Source: Chloroflexota bacterium
GTDB lineage: Bacteria > Cyanobacteriota > Vampirovibrionia > Obscuribacterales > Obscuribacteraceae
DNA length: 6,696 nt
Reading direction: 5' to 3'
NCBI GenBank assembly: GCA_005240105.1
Contig: SBAT01000040.1
Span: 1-6,696 of the forward strand
Every line of letters starts with the position of its first letter. Positions within the stretch are counted from its first letter, which is position 1. A program made the position numbers and the translations under genes. This document shows positions 1 to 6,631 of the stretch, one piece after another. The notes under the pieces are model-generated. The model had not been told where the DNA came from. It worked only from the letters and a program-made list of their open reading frames with translations, and searched no databases.

Positions 1-137
1 ACCTTAAGCCGATTGTTTACCGGCGGCAATTCTTCGCTATGCTCAACTCCGCCTTGCAGGCGCTGAGCACAGGCGTCCGGTTCTGAAAAGACCAGGAGGA
101 AAAGAGCTATTAATAAAATTCGCCAGGCTGAAATCAT
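1..137 (-). CDS. Secreted protein, N-terminal fragment (runs off left edge)
   Basis: This is the first 45 codons of a minus-strand gene that leaves the window at base 1; it was found by reading the reverse complement from the ATG at 137. The translation begins MISAWRILLIALFLLVFS and continues EPDACAQRLQGG. That is a clear Sec signal peptide: Arg at position 6, a hydrophobic core at about 7-17, and an Ala-Cys-Ala site (22-24) favouring cleavage before Gln25. The Cys at 23 is not in a good lipobox, so a soluble exported protein is more likely than a lipoprotein. The ATG lies only 6 nt after the stop codon of the dehydrogenase gene. A TAAGG, formed partly by that stop codon, sits 4 nt upstream, and a GGAG sits 12 nt upstream, so translation is probably coupled. 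The mature sequence seen is too short to assign a family or function. Confidence 0.72.
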   Translation of the reverse strand, partial: MISAWRILLIALFLLVFSEPDACAQRLQGGVEHSEELPPVNNRLK

Positions 138-143
138 GAAGCC

Positions 144-989
144 TTATCGCTCCGCAGGAATTCTCTTTCCTAACGCATAACGCAATTGCGGAAATAGCGC
201 TGCCGCACGCTCGACGACAACGCCGGGCATCGTCAGAATCAATTCCCTCGAACCACCGGCGGCAAGCGCGACGAGCACATCATGGGCACATTCCTCAGAG
301 CTGATGCTAAGCAAATTACGCATGACCCAGCCCTTTAAGTCATGTTTTTCCGCAATAGTAGTTGGGTTTGCCCTCGTTCCAACATTGTTCTTCTCGAAAA
401 ATTCCGTCCTCACCCACCCCGGACAGACAGTTATTACATCAATGTTTTTCTTCGCCAGTTCAGCACCCATGCCTTCGGACATGCCTGTTAGAGCAAACTT
501 GGAAGCTGCATAACAAACGCTTCCCGGAAAGGAAACCTTGCCGGCAACAGAAGATACGTTGACGATTTTTCCGTGACCTTGCTCCATAAAGCTGGGCAAC
601 ACAGCATAAGTTGCATAAAGGGCACCAAAGAAATTCACCCCAAAAACATATTTCCAATCTTCCGGAGTCAATTCGTCAACTTTCCCCGGCTTGGCTAGAC
701 CGGCGTTATTGACCAAAATATCTACACCGCCGAATTTCTCCGTGCACGTGGCAACCAGTTGCTTGGATAGACTCTCATCGGCAATGTCGCCCTTGACTCC
801 AACAGCTTGTCCCCCGGCAGCTTCAACCAACTGGACGGCACTTTCCAGCAATTTCTCACTGCGGGCATTGAGCACCAGCTTCGCCTTGTATTCCTTGGCT
901 AAAAGCACCGCCAGAGCCTTGCCAATGCCTGATGATGCACCGGTGATAATTACTCTTACACCGTCTTTTAGACCATGACTATTTTTCAT
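144..989 (-). CDS. Short-chain dehydrogenase/reductase (classical SDR)
   Basis: This is an NAD(P)-dependent oxidoreductase of the classical SDR family with a Rossmann fold, expected in the cytoplasm; its substrate cannot be told from sequence. Numbering from the ATG at 989 (281 residues), it shows the cofactor motif TGASSGIG at 16-23, NNAG at 94-97 and the full catalytic tetrad Asn119, Ser147, Tyr160 and Lys164 (YAASK). Pro-Gly follows at 190-191. An Arg just after the second strand (NARSE) suggests NADP(H) preference; this is family knowledge, not proof. The reading frame extends upstream to a GTG at 998. I chose the ATG at 989 because GAGGTG sits 6 nt before it, whereas the GTG is part of that same ribosome site. 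About 30 residues beyond the usual core (MPGVVVERAAALFPQL and on) form a partly hydrophobic, basic tail that might touch the membrane. It lies 45 nt after the membrane-protein gene and 6 nt before the secreted-protein gene, probably in one operon. Confidence 0.93.
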   Translation of the reverse strand: MKNSHGLKDGVRVIITGASSGIGKALAVLLAKEYKAKLVLNARSEKLLESAVQLVEAAGGQAVGVKGDIADESLSKQLVATCTEKFGGVDILVNNAGLAKPGKVDELTPEDWKYVFGVNFFGALYATYAVLPSFMEQGHGKIVNVSSVAGKVSFPGSVCYAASKFALTGMSEGMGAELAKKNIDVITVCPGWVRTEFFEKNNVGTRANPTTIAEKHDLKGWVMRNLLSISSEECAHDVLVALAAGGSRELILTMPGVVVERAAALFPQLRYALGKRIPAER

Positions 990-995
990 CGCGCA

Positions 996-1001
996 CACCT
1001 C
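996..1001 (-). promoter_or_regulatory. Ribosome binding site deciding the SDR start
   Basis: On the minus strand this reads GAGGTG, followed by a 6-nt spacer and the ATG at 989. The in-frame GTG at 998-996 lies inside this Shine-Dalgarno sequence. The GTG itself has only a GGAG 10 nt upstream, so the ATG is the better start. Confidence 0.65.
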
Positions 1002-1034
1002 GAAAGTGCTCCATATCTTATCGTCTTGAGAAGC

Positions 1035-2234
1035 CTAAATGAGTAACCAAAGTGTTTCGTAGCCGTATACGGCAAGCAATTCCGAAACTTTTGCATCGTA
1101 AGTGGGACTATTCAGGAAAGCCTTGAAAGACTCAATAATGTTTGTGTCGGCAAACGCCTTGCGGTGCCGGCTAACCACTTCTGCTCCGGCAGAGCTGAGT
1201 GTAGGGGACAGCTTAAGCCGATAGACTGTAAGCAAAATTGACAACAAAACAAAGCAGTTAACCGTCAAAAGAACAACATCAAAGAGAAGACTAACTGCGG
1301 ACTGCGAATTGTAGAGCAGCAGTATCATAAAATCGACGCTGAAAAATAGCAGAACGAAAAGGACAATTAGAGTGACCAGTAGACTGCGAATGATAAGGCT
1401 GAGCGCTCGGCAAAACCTGACTGCAAAATTCTTCAACGAAACATGCTTCAAAACTAAAGTTACTTCTTCATACAACGGCAAAATACTGAGAATTGAAAAT
1501 GCCAATTTGAGCAGCACGGCATTAGTTATTGCCATGGCCATGACTATTAGAAAGCTTCCCAAGTCTGGTATTAGCGACCAGGCAATGTTTGCGAAGACGG
1601 CAAATCCGGCACAAGCAATTATCAGCAGCCAGGACGATAATTCGTCTTGACGTTTCTTGCTGATTAAATAGCCTTGTGCCGTAAGCGATGCAGCAATCTC
1701 AGACGAGACGAGATCTTTGTATCCGGCGCTTAGTACATCAGTGACAAACCGGCCCAGTGCCGCAGGTGAAAAGTATCCTCGAATCTGTCTGGGATCTTGC
1801 AGTATTTGGCGAACTACCAGTCTGACCTTTCCCATTAAAAGTCTGTATGACCCGGACAATTTGGCTATTATCTCCAAAGGATTCGAAGACTTTGGCAATG
1901 GTGCTAGTTTATCCACCTCGTCTCTCGCCTTGTCTTTTAAGAACTCTTTGGCCTTTACCCACAGTCTTTGTTCGTAAGGCAGAAGAGACAAGCCTTCACT
2001 TTCGCCTCTTTTGACGGCACGGTGGAAAAGGTCAAACCCTAAAACGACCATAGTGTGGGTCATATCGCCTTCGCGGGCTAAAAACGCCAGCTCGGCCGGG
2101 GCTAATTTAACCTCATTTTGGGCACTTATCCGGCAAAAGAGCATCCTGCACAAACACCCGGCAAACATAAGGCACAACGGCAATGCCATAAGCAGTATTA
2201 ATGCGGAGGATGTAGGGACGGATAATGGGTTCAC
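1035..2234 (-). CDS. Unrecognised multi-pass membrane protein, 399 residues
   Basis: I do not recognise this family with certainty. Five hydrophobic helices are visible at about residues 11-34, 201-221, 226-253, 281-308 and 314-339. Between the first and second lies a soluble, charged block of about 165 residues. Two parts of it look helical and weakly like the winged-helix segments of some uncharacterised bacterial membrane proteins: about 43-80 (LAPAELAFLAREGDM and on) and 155-195 (ending in IAASLTAQGYLISKKR). That likeness is an impression, not a match. The hydrophilic C-terminal 60 residues probably face the same side as the soluble block. The start is the GTG at 2234: an in-frame stop lies four codons upstream, and the next ATG (codon 16) falls inside the first helix. 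No good ribosome site precedes the GTG. It is the first gene of the leftward set and diverges from the FecR gene. No enzyme motif, transporter signature or signalling domain could be seen. Confidence 0.85.
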   Translation of the reverse strand: MNPLSVPTSSALILLMALPLCLMFAGCLCRMLFCRISAQNEVKLAPAELAFLAREGDMTHTMVVLGFDLFHRAVKRGESEGLSLLPYEQRLWVKAKEFLKDKARDEVDKLAPLPKSSNPLEIIAKLSGSYRLLMGKVRLVVRQILQDPRQIRGYFSPAALGRFVTDVLSAGYKDLVSSEIAASLTAQGYLISKKRQDELSSWLLIIACAGFAVFANIAWSLIPDLGSFLIVMAMAITNAVLLKLAFSILSILPLYEEVTLVLKHVSLKNFAVRFCRALSLIIRSLLVTLIVLFVLLFFSVDFMILLLYNSQSAVSLLFDVVLLTVNCFVLLSILLTVYRLKLSPTLSSAGAEVVSRHRKAFADTNIIESFKAFLNSPTYDAKVSELLAVYGYETLWLLI

Positions 2235-2262
2235 TGTTTCATTTTAGCGGGGAAACCCGGCA

Positions 2263-2284
2263 TTTCCAATTGCCGTGTTGGAAA
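2263..2284. repeat. Inverted repeat TTTCCAA-N8-TTGGAAA
   Basis: This is a perfect 7-bp stem with an 8-base loop, lying 29-50 bases upstream of the GTG of the membrane-protein gene. GGAAA at 2251-2255 can also pair with TTTCC at 2263-2267, so two mutually exclusive hairpins are possible in a leftward leader RNA. It could equally be a protein-binding site. The stem is short enough to arise by chance. Confidence 0.35.
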
Positions 2285-2297
2285 CCTATTGGATAGG
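2285..2297. repeat. Inverted repeat CCTAT-TGG-ATAGG
   Basis: This is a 5-bp perfect inverted repeat with a 3-base centre, flanked on each side by further matching bases after one mismatch (AA...TT). It lies directly beside the TTTCCAA/TTGGAAA repeat, between the two divergent genes. It is a possible operator half-site pair, with no known regulator to name. Confidence 0.3.
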
Positions 2298-2336
2298 ATT
2301 AAACCAGTTAAGTGTACGTATCGGAGGCGATTTCAC

Positions 2337-2350
2337 AGGTCTGAAGACCT
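2337..2350. repeat. Palindrome AGGTCT-GA-AGACCT
   Basis: This is a perfect 6-bp inverted repeat with a 2-base centre, near the middle of the intergenic region and about 100 bases upstream of the FecR gene start. The centre is too short for a stable RNA hairpin loop, so a dimeric DNA-binding protein site is the more natural reading. The regulator is unknown. Confidence 0.4.
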
Positions 2351-2437
2351 ATTTAGGCACTATTAGATTGCTACAAAAGGCGTAGCCACGGGCATATAAC
2401 TACTAGTTAGCAATTGGCCCTAATGTTGGCTGCGTTT

Positions 2438-2443
2438 AGGAGG
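2438..2443 (+). promoter_or_regulatory. Strong ribosome binding site of the FecR-domain gene
   Basis: AGGAGG, a full Shine-Dalgarno core, lies 5 nt before the GTG at 2449. An in-frame TAG at 2437-2439 rules out any earlier start, so the GTG is well supported. Confidence 0.85.
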
Positions 2444-2448
2444 CGAAG

Positions 2449-4365
2449 GTGGCAACAGGTCCGAAATTTCTAGCTCTCATATTAAGCATGGTTGTTGCCT
2501 GCCCGCTTGCAGGAGCAGCCGCTCCGTCGTCCTCTTCTGCCATTTCAGCAAGAGTGTCGGAAACACACGGGACGGTATTTAAGCGTGGGTTTGTCGACTG
2601 GGAAAAGGAAGAGTGGGCGGAACCGGAACCGGCTAAACCGGGTGACGATTTGTCCGAGGGCATGCAGGTCGGCACAGGCGACAAGTCCTGGGCTGAAGTA
2701 ACTTGGCCGACAGTGACAACACGGGCTTGGGCCAACAGTGTATTTGCCGTAGCCCCAAATCAGCGTCTGGTCTATTTATTAGGCGGACAAATGTTGTTCA
2801 ATCTCGATAAGCACCGCAAGGACAAGAAAGACTTCTTCGTCTGGACTAAAGTATTGCAAGCACGCATTCGCGGCACAACAGTGATGGTGCAATGCACGAA
2901 AGAAGTTTCAAGAATTACTGTTCTTGAAGGCGTCGTCGAAGTTATGAACAGGCTCGACAAAAGTGTGGTCAAAGTCAATCCCGGTGTCGTCTATGAAATT
3001 AGAACACCTGGAACAAACCCATTGCCGCCGAATGTTAGCCAGGCACCGGCAGACAAGCCAGCACCAAGCGTCAGCAGCGCAGTAGAAGATATCGTCGAAA
3101 CGACAGATGAAACTGTTAACGACCAAGTGCCATTGCGCTTAACCGACAAACCTATGCCGCGAATGCCGGAGATTGCCGGCAATTTAAAAGATGCAGTATT
3201 TCATGACGGTCATGAAATCATTGAAAGTGCAGTCTATGACGGTGGGGAAAGGATTAAACCAAAACTCGAATTAACTGACTTGCACGAAATGTCTGCTCTC
3301 GGACAGGCACCGATAATGGTCTTTGCCGACCCAAAAGCAGAAACAAGATTGTATCCAGCCGACGCCACTGGTCTCCTGAGACATCCCTTAGTGCAAGGCT
3401 TCAACATTCGACTTCCCAGCTTGGCGCTGGTGCAGAATTCACTAAACAATCTGCCGCCGCATCTGCCGCCCCTGGCTAGCACAAACATCGCTACGACACT
3501 TCCTGATCTGAACAATCCATTGGTCCGTACACCTAGCGACACAATTACCGGAATAGTTGATACGTCCAGTATCACAATGGCACCGCCTGCCGCCATTATT
3601 CAGAATGCGCAGATATTGCGCGTACCGACAGCAGACCAGTATCTTGTCGGACCACTAGTCGGCTACGCATTACCTCTTCCTCCTCAAGCTTACAATGGCT
3701 ATTTGCCGGTAGGTGTCCTCAACGGCCCAACCGAGGGACTGACTAGCGCCATTTCAGCTGGAAACATGCGTCCTGGTCAGCAGCCTAATGGACCTCTGAC
3801 TAATATCCTCACCAATATGCAGCAACCTGGACCAATGCCGCAGACGGGTAATTTCGTACCGCCGACTACCAACATGCCGCAGATGACCAATTTTGTGCCA
3901 CCGACAGGCAATGTGCCGCAAATGACCAATTTCGTGCCGCCGACAGCCAATGTGCCGCGAATGACCAATTTTGTGCCACCGACAACAGCACCTCTACCGC
4001 AAGTAACCAACTTTGTTCCACCAACGGCACCAATGCCGCAAATAACCAATTTTGTACCGCCTACTGCATCAATTCCCCAGATAACTAACTTTGTTCCACC
4101 AACGGCACCAATGCCGCAGATGACCAACTTCGTCCCCCCTACGACGACTATGCCTGCAATGACGATGCCGATGGTAAACACATTCATTCCACCTACGACA
4201 ACAATGCCTGTCGTAAACTCATTTGTACCGCCAATAAATACTCAAACATATAACACCACCGCGCTTCCAAGCGGAATGACGAATTCCGCAGGCAGCTTAA
4301 ACGTGACTGGTGGTAGTGCTGGTGGTGGCATCACTGTTCAAGGTGGATTTAGCATCCCACGTTAA
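2449..4365 (+). CDS. Secreted FecR-domain protein with proline-rich NFVPP repeats
   Basis: This 638-residue exported protein starts at a GTG. Residues 1-24 form a signal peptide (Lys6, hydrophobic 7-20, AGA or GAA cleavage near 23-24). VVAC at 15-18 could also be read as a lipobox, making a lipoprotein possible. Residues about 34-170 match the FecR domain: a GTV strand near 41, LSEGMQVGTGDKSWAEV at 68-84, the signature IRGTTV at 140-145 and VLEGVVEV at 158-165. Residues 175-460 are Pro- and polar-rich and unrecognised. Residues 466-595 hold ten NFVPP-type repeats. The last 30 residues are Gly/Ser-rich. Classic FecR passes iron signals to a sigma factor from the inner membrane. Here there is no transmembrane anchor after the signal peptide, no sigma factor and no TonB receptor, so a ferric-citrate role should not be assumed. 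It lies 31 nt before a CHASE2 kinase gene, probably in the same operon, which suggests a periplasmic or envelope partner for that sensor (inference). Confidence 0.88.
   Translation: MATGPKFLALILSMVVACPLAGAAAPSSSSAISARVSETHGTVFKRGFVDWEKEEWAEPEPAKPGDDLSEGMQVGTGDKSWAEVTWPTVTTRAWANSVFAVAPNQRLVYLLGGQMLFNLDKHRKDKKDFFVWTKVLQARIRGTTVMVQCTKEVSRITVLEGVVEVMNRLDKSVVKVNPGVVYEIRTPGTNPLPPNVSQAPADKPAPSVSSAVEDIVETTDETVNDQVPLRLTDKPMPRMPEIAGNLKDAVFHDGHEIIESAVYDGGERIKPKLELTDLHEMSALGQAPIMVFADPKAETRLYPADATGLLRHPLVQGFNIRLPSLALVQNSLNNLPPHLPPLASTNIATTLPDLNNPLVRTPSDTITGIVDTSSITMAPPAAIIQNAQILRVPTADQYLVGPLVGYALPLPPQAYNGYLPVGVLNGPTEGLTSAISAGNMRPGQQPNGPLTNILTNMQQPGPMPQTGNFVPPTTNMPQMTNFVPPTGNVPQMTNFVPPTANVPRMTNFVPPTTAPLPQVTNFVPPTAPMPQITNFVPPTASIPQITNFVPPTAPMPQMTNFVPPTTTMPAMTMPMVNTFIPPTTTMPVVNSFVPPINTQTYNTTALPSGMTNSAGSLNVTGGSAGGGITVQGGFSIPR
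3850..4233 (+). repeat. Tandem coding repeat (about 39 bp, NFVPP motif, ten copies)
   Basis: Ten copies of a motif like NFVPPTxxMPQMT have Phe at residues 469, 482, 495, 508, 522, 535, 548, 561, 579 and 592. Spacing is 13 residues except for one 14 and one 18, and the last two copies are degenerate (NTFIPP, NSFVPP). At DNA level there is a higher-order 78-bp period. A 24-bp identity joins 3883-3906 to 3961-3984, and a 32-bp identity joins 4009-4040 to 4087-4118, both offset by 78 bp. Other copies differ at many synonymous sites, so the array mixes old copies with more recent two-unit duplications. It is likely an extended, proline-rich spacer or binding stalk. Confidence 0.93.
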
Positions 4366-4396
4366 TCGGCAATCGGCTAAATTGATCGGCTAAAAG

Positions 4397-6631
4397 GTGC
4401 GGCAGAAAAATACAACACAGCGGCAATATTTTCTCGGTCTGTTGATTACATTTATAACAGCCTCATTTGTGATGGCTTTTCTGTTTCAATCAACACGCCT
4501 ATGTTGGCGACAAGAGCTGCAAGCAATTAATAGACACTTTGAACAAAGACCTTTTCTAAAGTGGTCTAAGGAAAGTCTTGCTCGCCTCAATTGGAATACG
4601 CTCTGGGATTATCACCAGAGCCACGAAATTCCCAGGAAGTGGTGGGCTTGGGACTATACGCTAACATGGCTGATTGAAAACAATCACCCACGTGTAATGC
4701 ACAAGATAGTCCTCTTCAACCACTTACTCGAAGACGAACCTCCACTCGATGCGGTGGATCATTTCCCCTGGATGAAGCCACTTCTGCAATATCCAATATC
4801 GCGAGCAACTGTTGCCGACATAGTGGAATTTCTAGGCAAATCAGGAGCCAAGTTGATTGTCTTAGACAACGATTTTCCGCAATTTACTCCCGACGACAAA
4901 AAATTGGCTGAAGCCATTCACAACAGCAAAATACCGGTGCTCATGGCTCGCACCATTAACCGCCGGAGTTCCGGTCATGTCCTTCAGTTGGAAGTACCGA
5001 CTATTCCCTCAGGAGTTCTTATGGAATTATCCAAATTAGAACCTAATGTCGACGTGCTTGCCAAATATACTGGTATCACTGGAATTTTGCCCGACGAAGA
5101 TCAAGTAATCAGACGACTGGCGGTAAAGCTACCAAAATTGACCGGTGGGTATCACGAATCACTCGTCTTGAAAGCATTACGCAGCCAATCGAAAAAGATC
5201 CCGGATGATGTTCCACAAACACTCGATATTGATTTTGCTTCACCGCCAAATTCAGAGCTTTACCCGGTGCGCCCGCAATCTTATTTGCTTGATCCTGAAA
5301 GACGGAAGCAACTAGTAAAACCCGATGCCAATTATCATGATGTGACGCTCAACGGCGCCATCGTCTTTTTAGGCGACAGCGTAACCGACATCTACAGCAC
5401 GCCTTTTACTAATGCCGGTTTGGATGAAATGAGCGGGTCGGAAATCTTAGTTCATTCGTTGGAAACAATCGCCCGCCGGAGTTGGTTTAAGAGACTGGAA
5501 GGTCTGGATGCGATTGGCTACATGCTGGCGGTATCGTTAGGTGGAGCGCTTCTGTGGATCGGCTGGAAGTCACTGCAAAAGACATCCGATCAATCCTTCA
5601 AAAATATAGCAGTATCGCGCACAACGAGGCTTTTGGCAGACTTAGCCTTCATTCTTCTCATCGTTGCATTAGTTTATCTTGTTGCTTGTTTGATATTTGT
5701 GTACATGCATTTAATTGTCCCGGTGTTTATACCGACAATTTCAATTGGCTTCGGGGCTGTTGGAGCCCTTATGTGGGAGCGTGAAAGAGAGCGGGAAGAA
5801 GCCTTTCACGAAAGAGTGCAAGCCACTGAAGACAAGTTGGAATTAGCAAAAGGAAGATACGAAGCTGATCTGAGAAGGCAAGAAGCTGAAGCGCAATCTA
5901 GAGAAGTCTTAATGGACAGACAACTTCGCAAAGAATTCGTCAGACGTATCAATCATGATCTAAATGCTCCTGTAAGCGTACTCAATTGGACCTTATCTGA
6001 GCTGCAAGAAGACGGCATAGAAACAAATGCCGGTCCGGAAAAAATTGCCCGCCTGGTGAAAAATTCAGACAAGTTGTGCGAACTCATTGATCAATTAGTT
6101 CAGTCTTACGACTATGAAGCGCCCCTGCAATCCAATGAGACGCAAAGCATCTGCAATTTAGGTGACACAGTTGCCGACACACTTGATCTACAAACTCCTT
6201 TAGCAAATTTTCAAGGTTCAAAACTTGAATGGACTGTGCCGCCGGATCCATTATTTGTGAAAGCCAACAAGTTGGAACTATCACGAGTTATCGACAACAT
6301 CGTGCGCAATGCCCTAAAACACAATCCACCTGGTACCAATGTGAATGTCCAAATGGATTCGCACAACGGCAAACATTTTGTCACAGTAGCTGATAACGGA
6401 AAGGGCATCGACAAAGAACATCTCTCGCATATATTTGAAGCTGGCTATCGCGTCAATCCGGAAAAAAAAGACGGGCAAGGTTTAGGACTTGATATCGTCA
6501 AGACTCTGATTGAAAAGATAGGCGGAACCATTAGCGTGGAAAGTACCGTAGGTAAGGGGACTGCCTTTACGATAACTATGCCGGCGTCAGCAGAAACCAC
6601 AGATGGTGGCAATGGAGTCGACAATGACTAA
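4397..6631 (+). CDS. CHASE2-domain transmembrane sensor histidine kinase
   Basis: This is a 744-residue two-component sensor kinase. An N-terminal helix (about 11-30) is followed by a periplasmic domain (about 31-370) that fits CHASE2. It shows the strand and helix around DIVEFLGKSGAKLIVLDNDF (141-160) and the closing GAIVFLGDSVTD...TPFTNAG (320-341). Three helices then follow at about 374-393, 412-435 and 438-460, the usual CHASE2 topology. A charged coiled coil (460-515) leads to the HisKA domain with phospho-acceptor His520 in the variant box NHDLNAPV. The HATPase domain has the N box with Asn638 (DNIVRNALKH), DNGKG at 666-670, GQGLGL at 693-698 and GKGTAF at 719-724, so it looks active. 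The start is the GTG at 4397: an in-frame TAA lies two codons upstream, and the next candidates fall in the first helix. The ribosome site is weak, so coupling to the FecR gene 31 nt upstream is plausible. The ligand is unknown. Confidence 0.92.
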   Translation: MRQKNTTQRQYFLGLLITFITASFVMAFLFQSTRLCWRQELQAINRHFEQRPFLKWSKESLARLNWNTLWDYHQSHEIPRKWWAWDYTLTWLIENNHPRVMHKIVLFNHLLEDEPPLDAVDHFPWMKPLLQYPISRATVADIVEFLGKSGAKLIVLDNDFPQFTPDDKKLAEAIHNSKIPVLMARTINRRSSGHVLQLEVPTIPSGVLMELSKLEPNVDVLAKYTGITGILPDEDQVIRRLAVKLPKLTGGYHESLVLKALRSQSKKIPDDVPQTLDIDFASPPNSELYPVRPQSYLLDPERRKQLVKPDANYHDVTLNGAIVFLGDSVTDIYSTPFTNAGLDEMSGSEILVHSLETIARRSWFKRLEGLDAIGYMLAVSLGGALLWIGWKSLQKTSDQSFKNIAVSRTTRLLADLAFILLIVALVYLVACLIFVYMHLIVPVFIPTISIGFGAVGALMWEREREREEAFHERVQATEDKLELAKGRYEADLRRQEAEAQSREVLMDRQLRKEFVRRINHDLNAPVSVLNWTLSELQEDGIETNAGPEKIARLVKNSDKLCELIDQLVQSYDYEAPLQSNETQSICNLGDTVADTLDLQTPLANFQGSKLEWTVPPDPLFVKANKLELSRVIDNIVRNALKHNPPGTNVNVQMDSHNGKHFVTVADNGKGIDKEHLSHIFEAGYRVNPEKKDGQGLGLDIVKTLIEKIGGTISVESTVGKGTAFTITMPASAETTDGGNGVDND
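6614..6617 (+). promoter_or_regulatory. Ribosome binding site of the response regulator gene
   Basis: GGAG lies within the last codons of the kinase gene, 6 nt before the ATG at 6624. It supports this start and the 8-nt gene overlap. Confidence 0.6.

Larger units (their letters stand above)
2235..2448. promoter_or_regulatory. Divergent intergenic region
   Basis: These 214 bases separate two divergent gene sets, so promoters for both are expected here. I see no pair of hexamers close to the sigma-70 consensus. The best candidate for the rightward set is TATAAC at 2395-2400, with a poor TACAAA at 2372-2377 (17-bp spacing). For the leftward set nothing stands out. The region carries three short inverted repeats (listed separately). 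The 8-base word GGAGGCGA occurs twice, at 2323-2330 and 2439-2446; the second copy is part of the FecR ribosome site, and the first has no start codon at a suitable distance. No coding potential was found on either strand. Confidence 0.5.

Noticed and set aside
2323..2345. Upstream GGAGGCGA as the ribosome site of a small gene
   Set aside because: No ATG, GTG or TTG lies at a suitable distance downstream, so the match to the FecR ribosome site is probably chance.
2423..2473. Possible 16-codon leader peptide (MLAAFRRRRWQQVRNF) overlapping the FecR start
   Set aside because: There is no Shine-Dalgarno sequence before its ATG, and the strong AGGAGG inside it clearly serves the GTG at 2449.
2436..2735. 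99-residue minus-strand frame over the start of the FecR gene
   Set aside because: It lies antisense to the well-supported signal peptide and FecR domain and has no recognisable protein features.
3777..4187. 136-residue minus-strand frame with repeated GGTKLVICG
   Set aside because: It is the antisense shadow of the NFVPP repeat array; its regularity comes from the coding repeat on the other strand, and it has no independent ribosome site.
2449..4365. Classical FecR anti-sigma regulator of iron uptake
   Set aside because: There is no cytoplasmic anti-sigma segment, no internal transmembrane anchor, and no sigma factor or TonB-receptor gene nearby.
4366..4396. Terminator between the FecR and kinase genes
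   Set aside because: The repeated ATCGGC copies are direct, not inverted; there is no stem and no T-tract, so read-through is expected.
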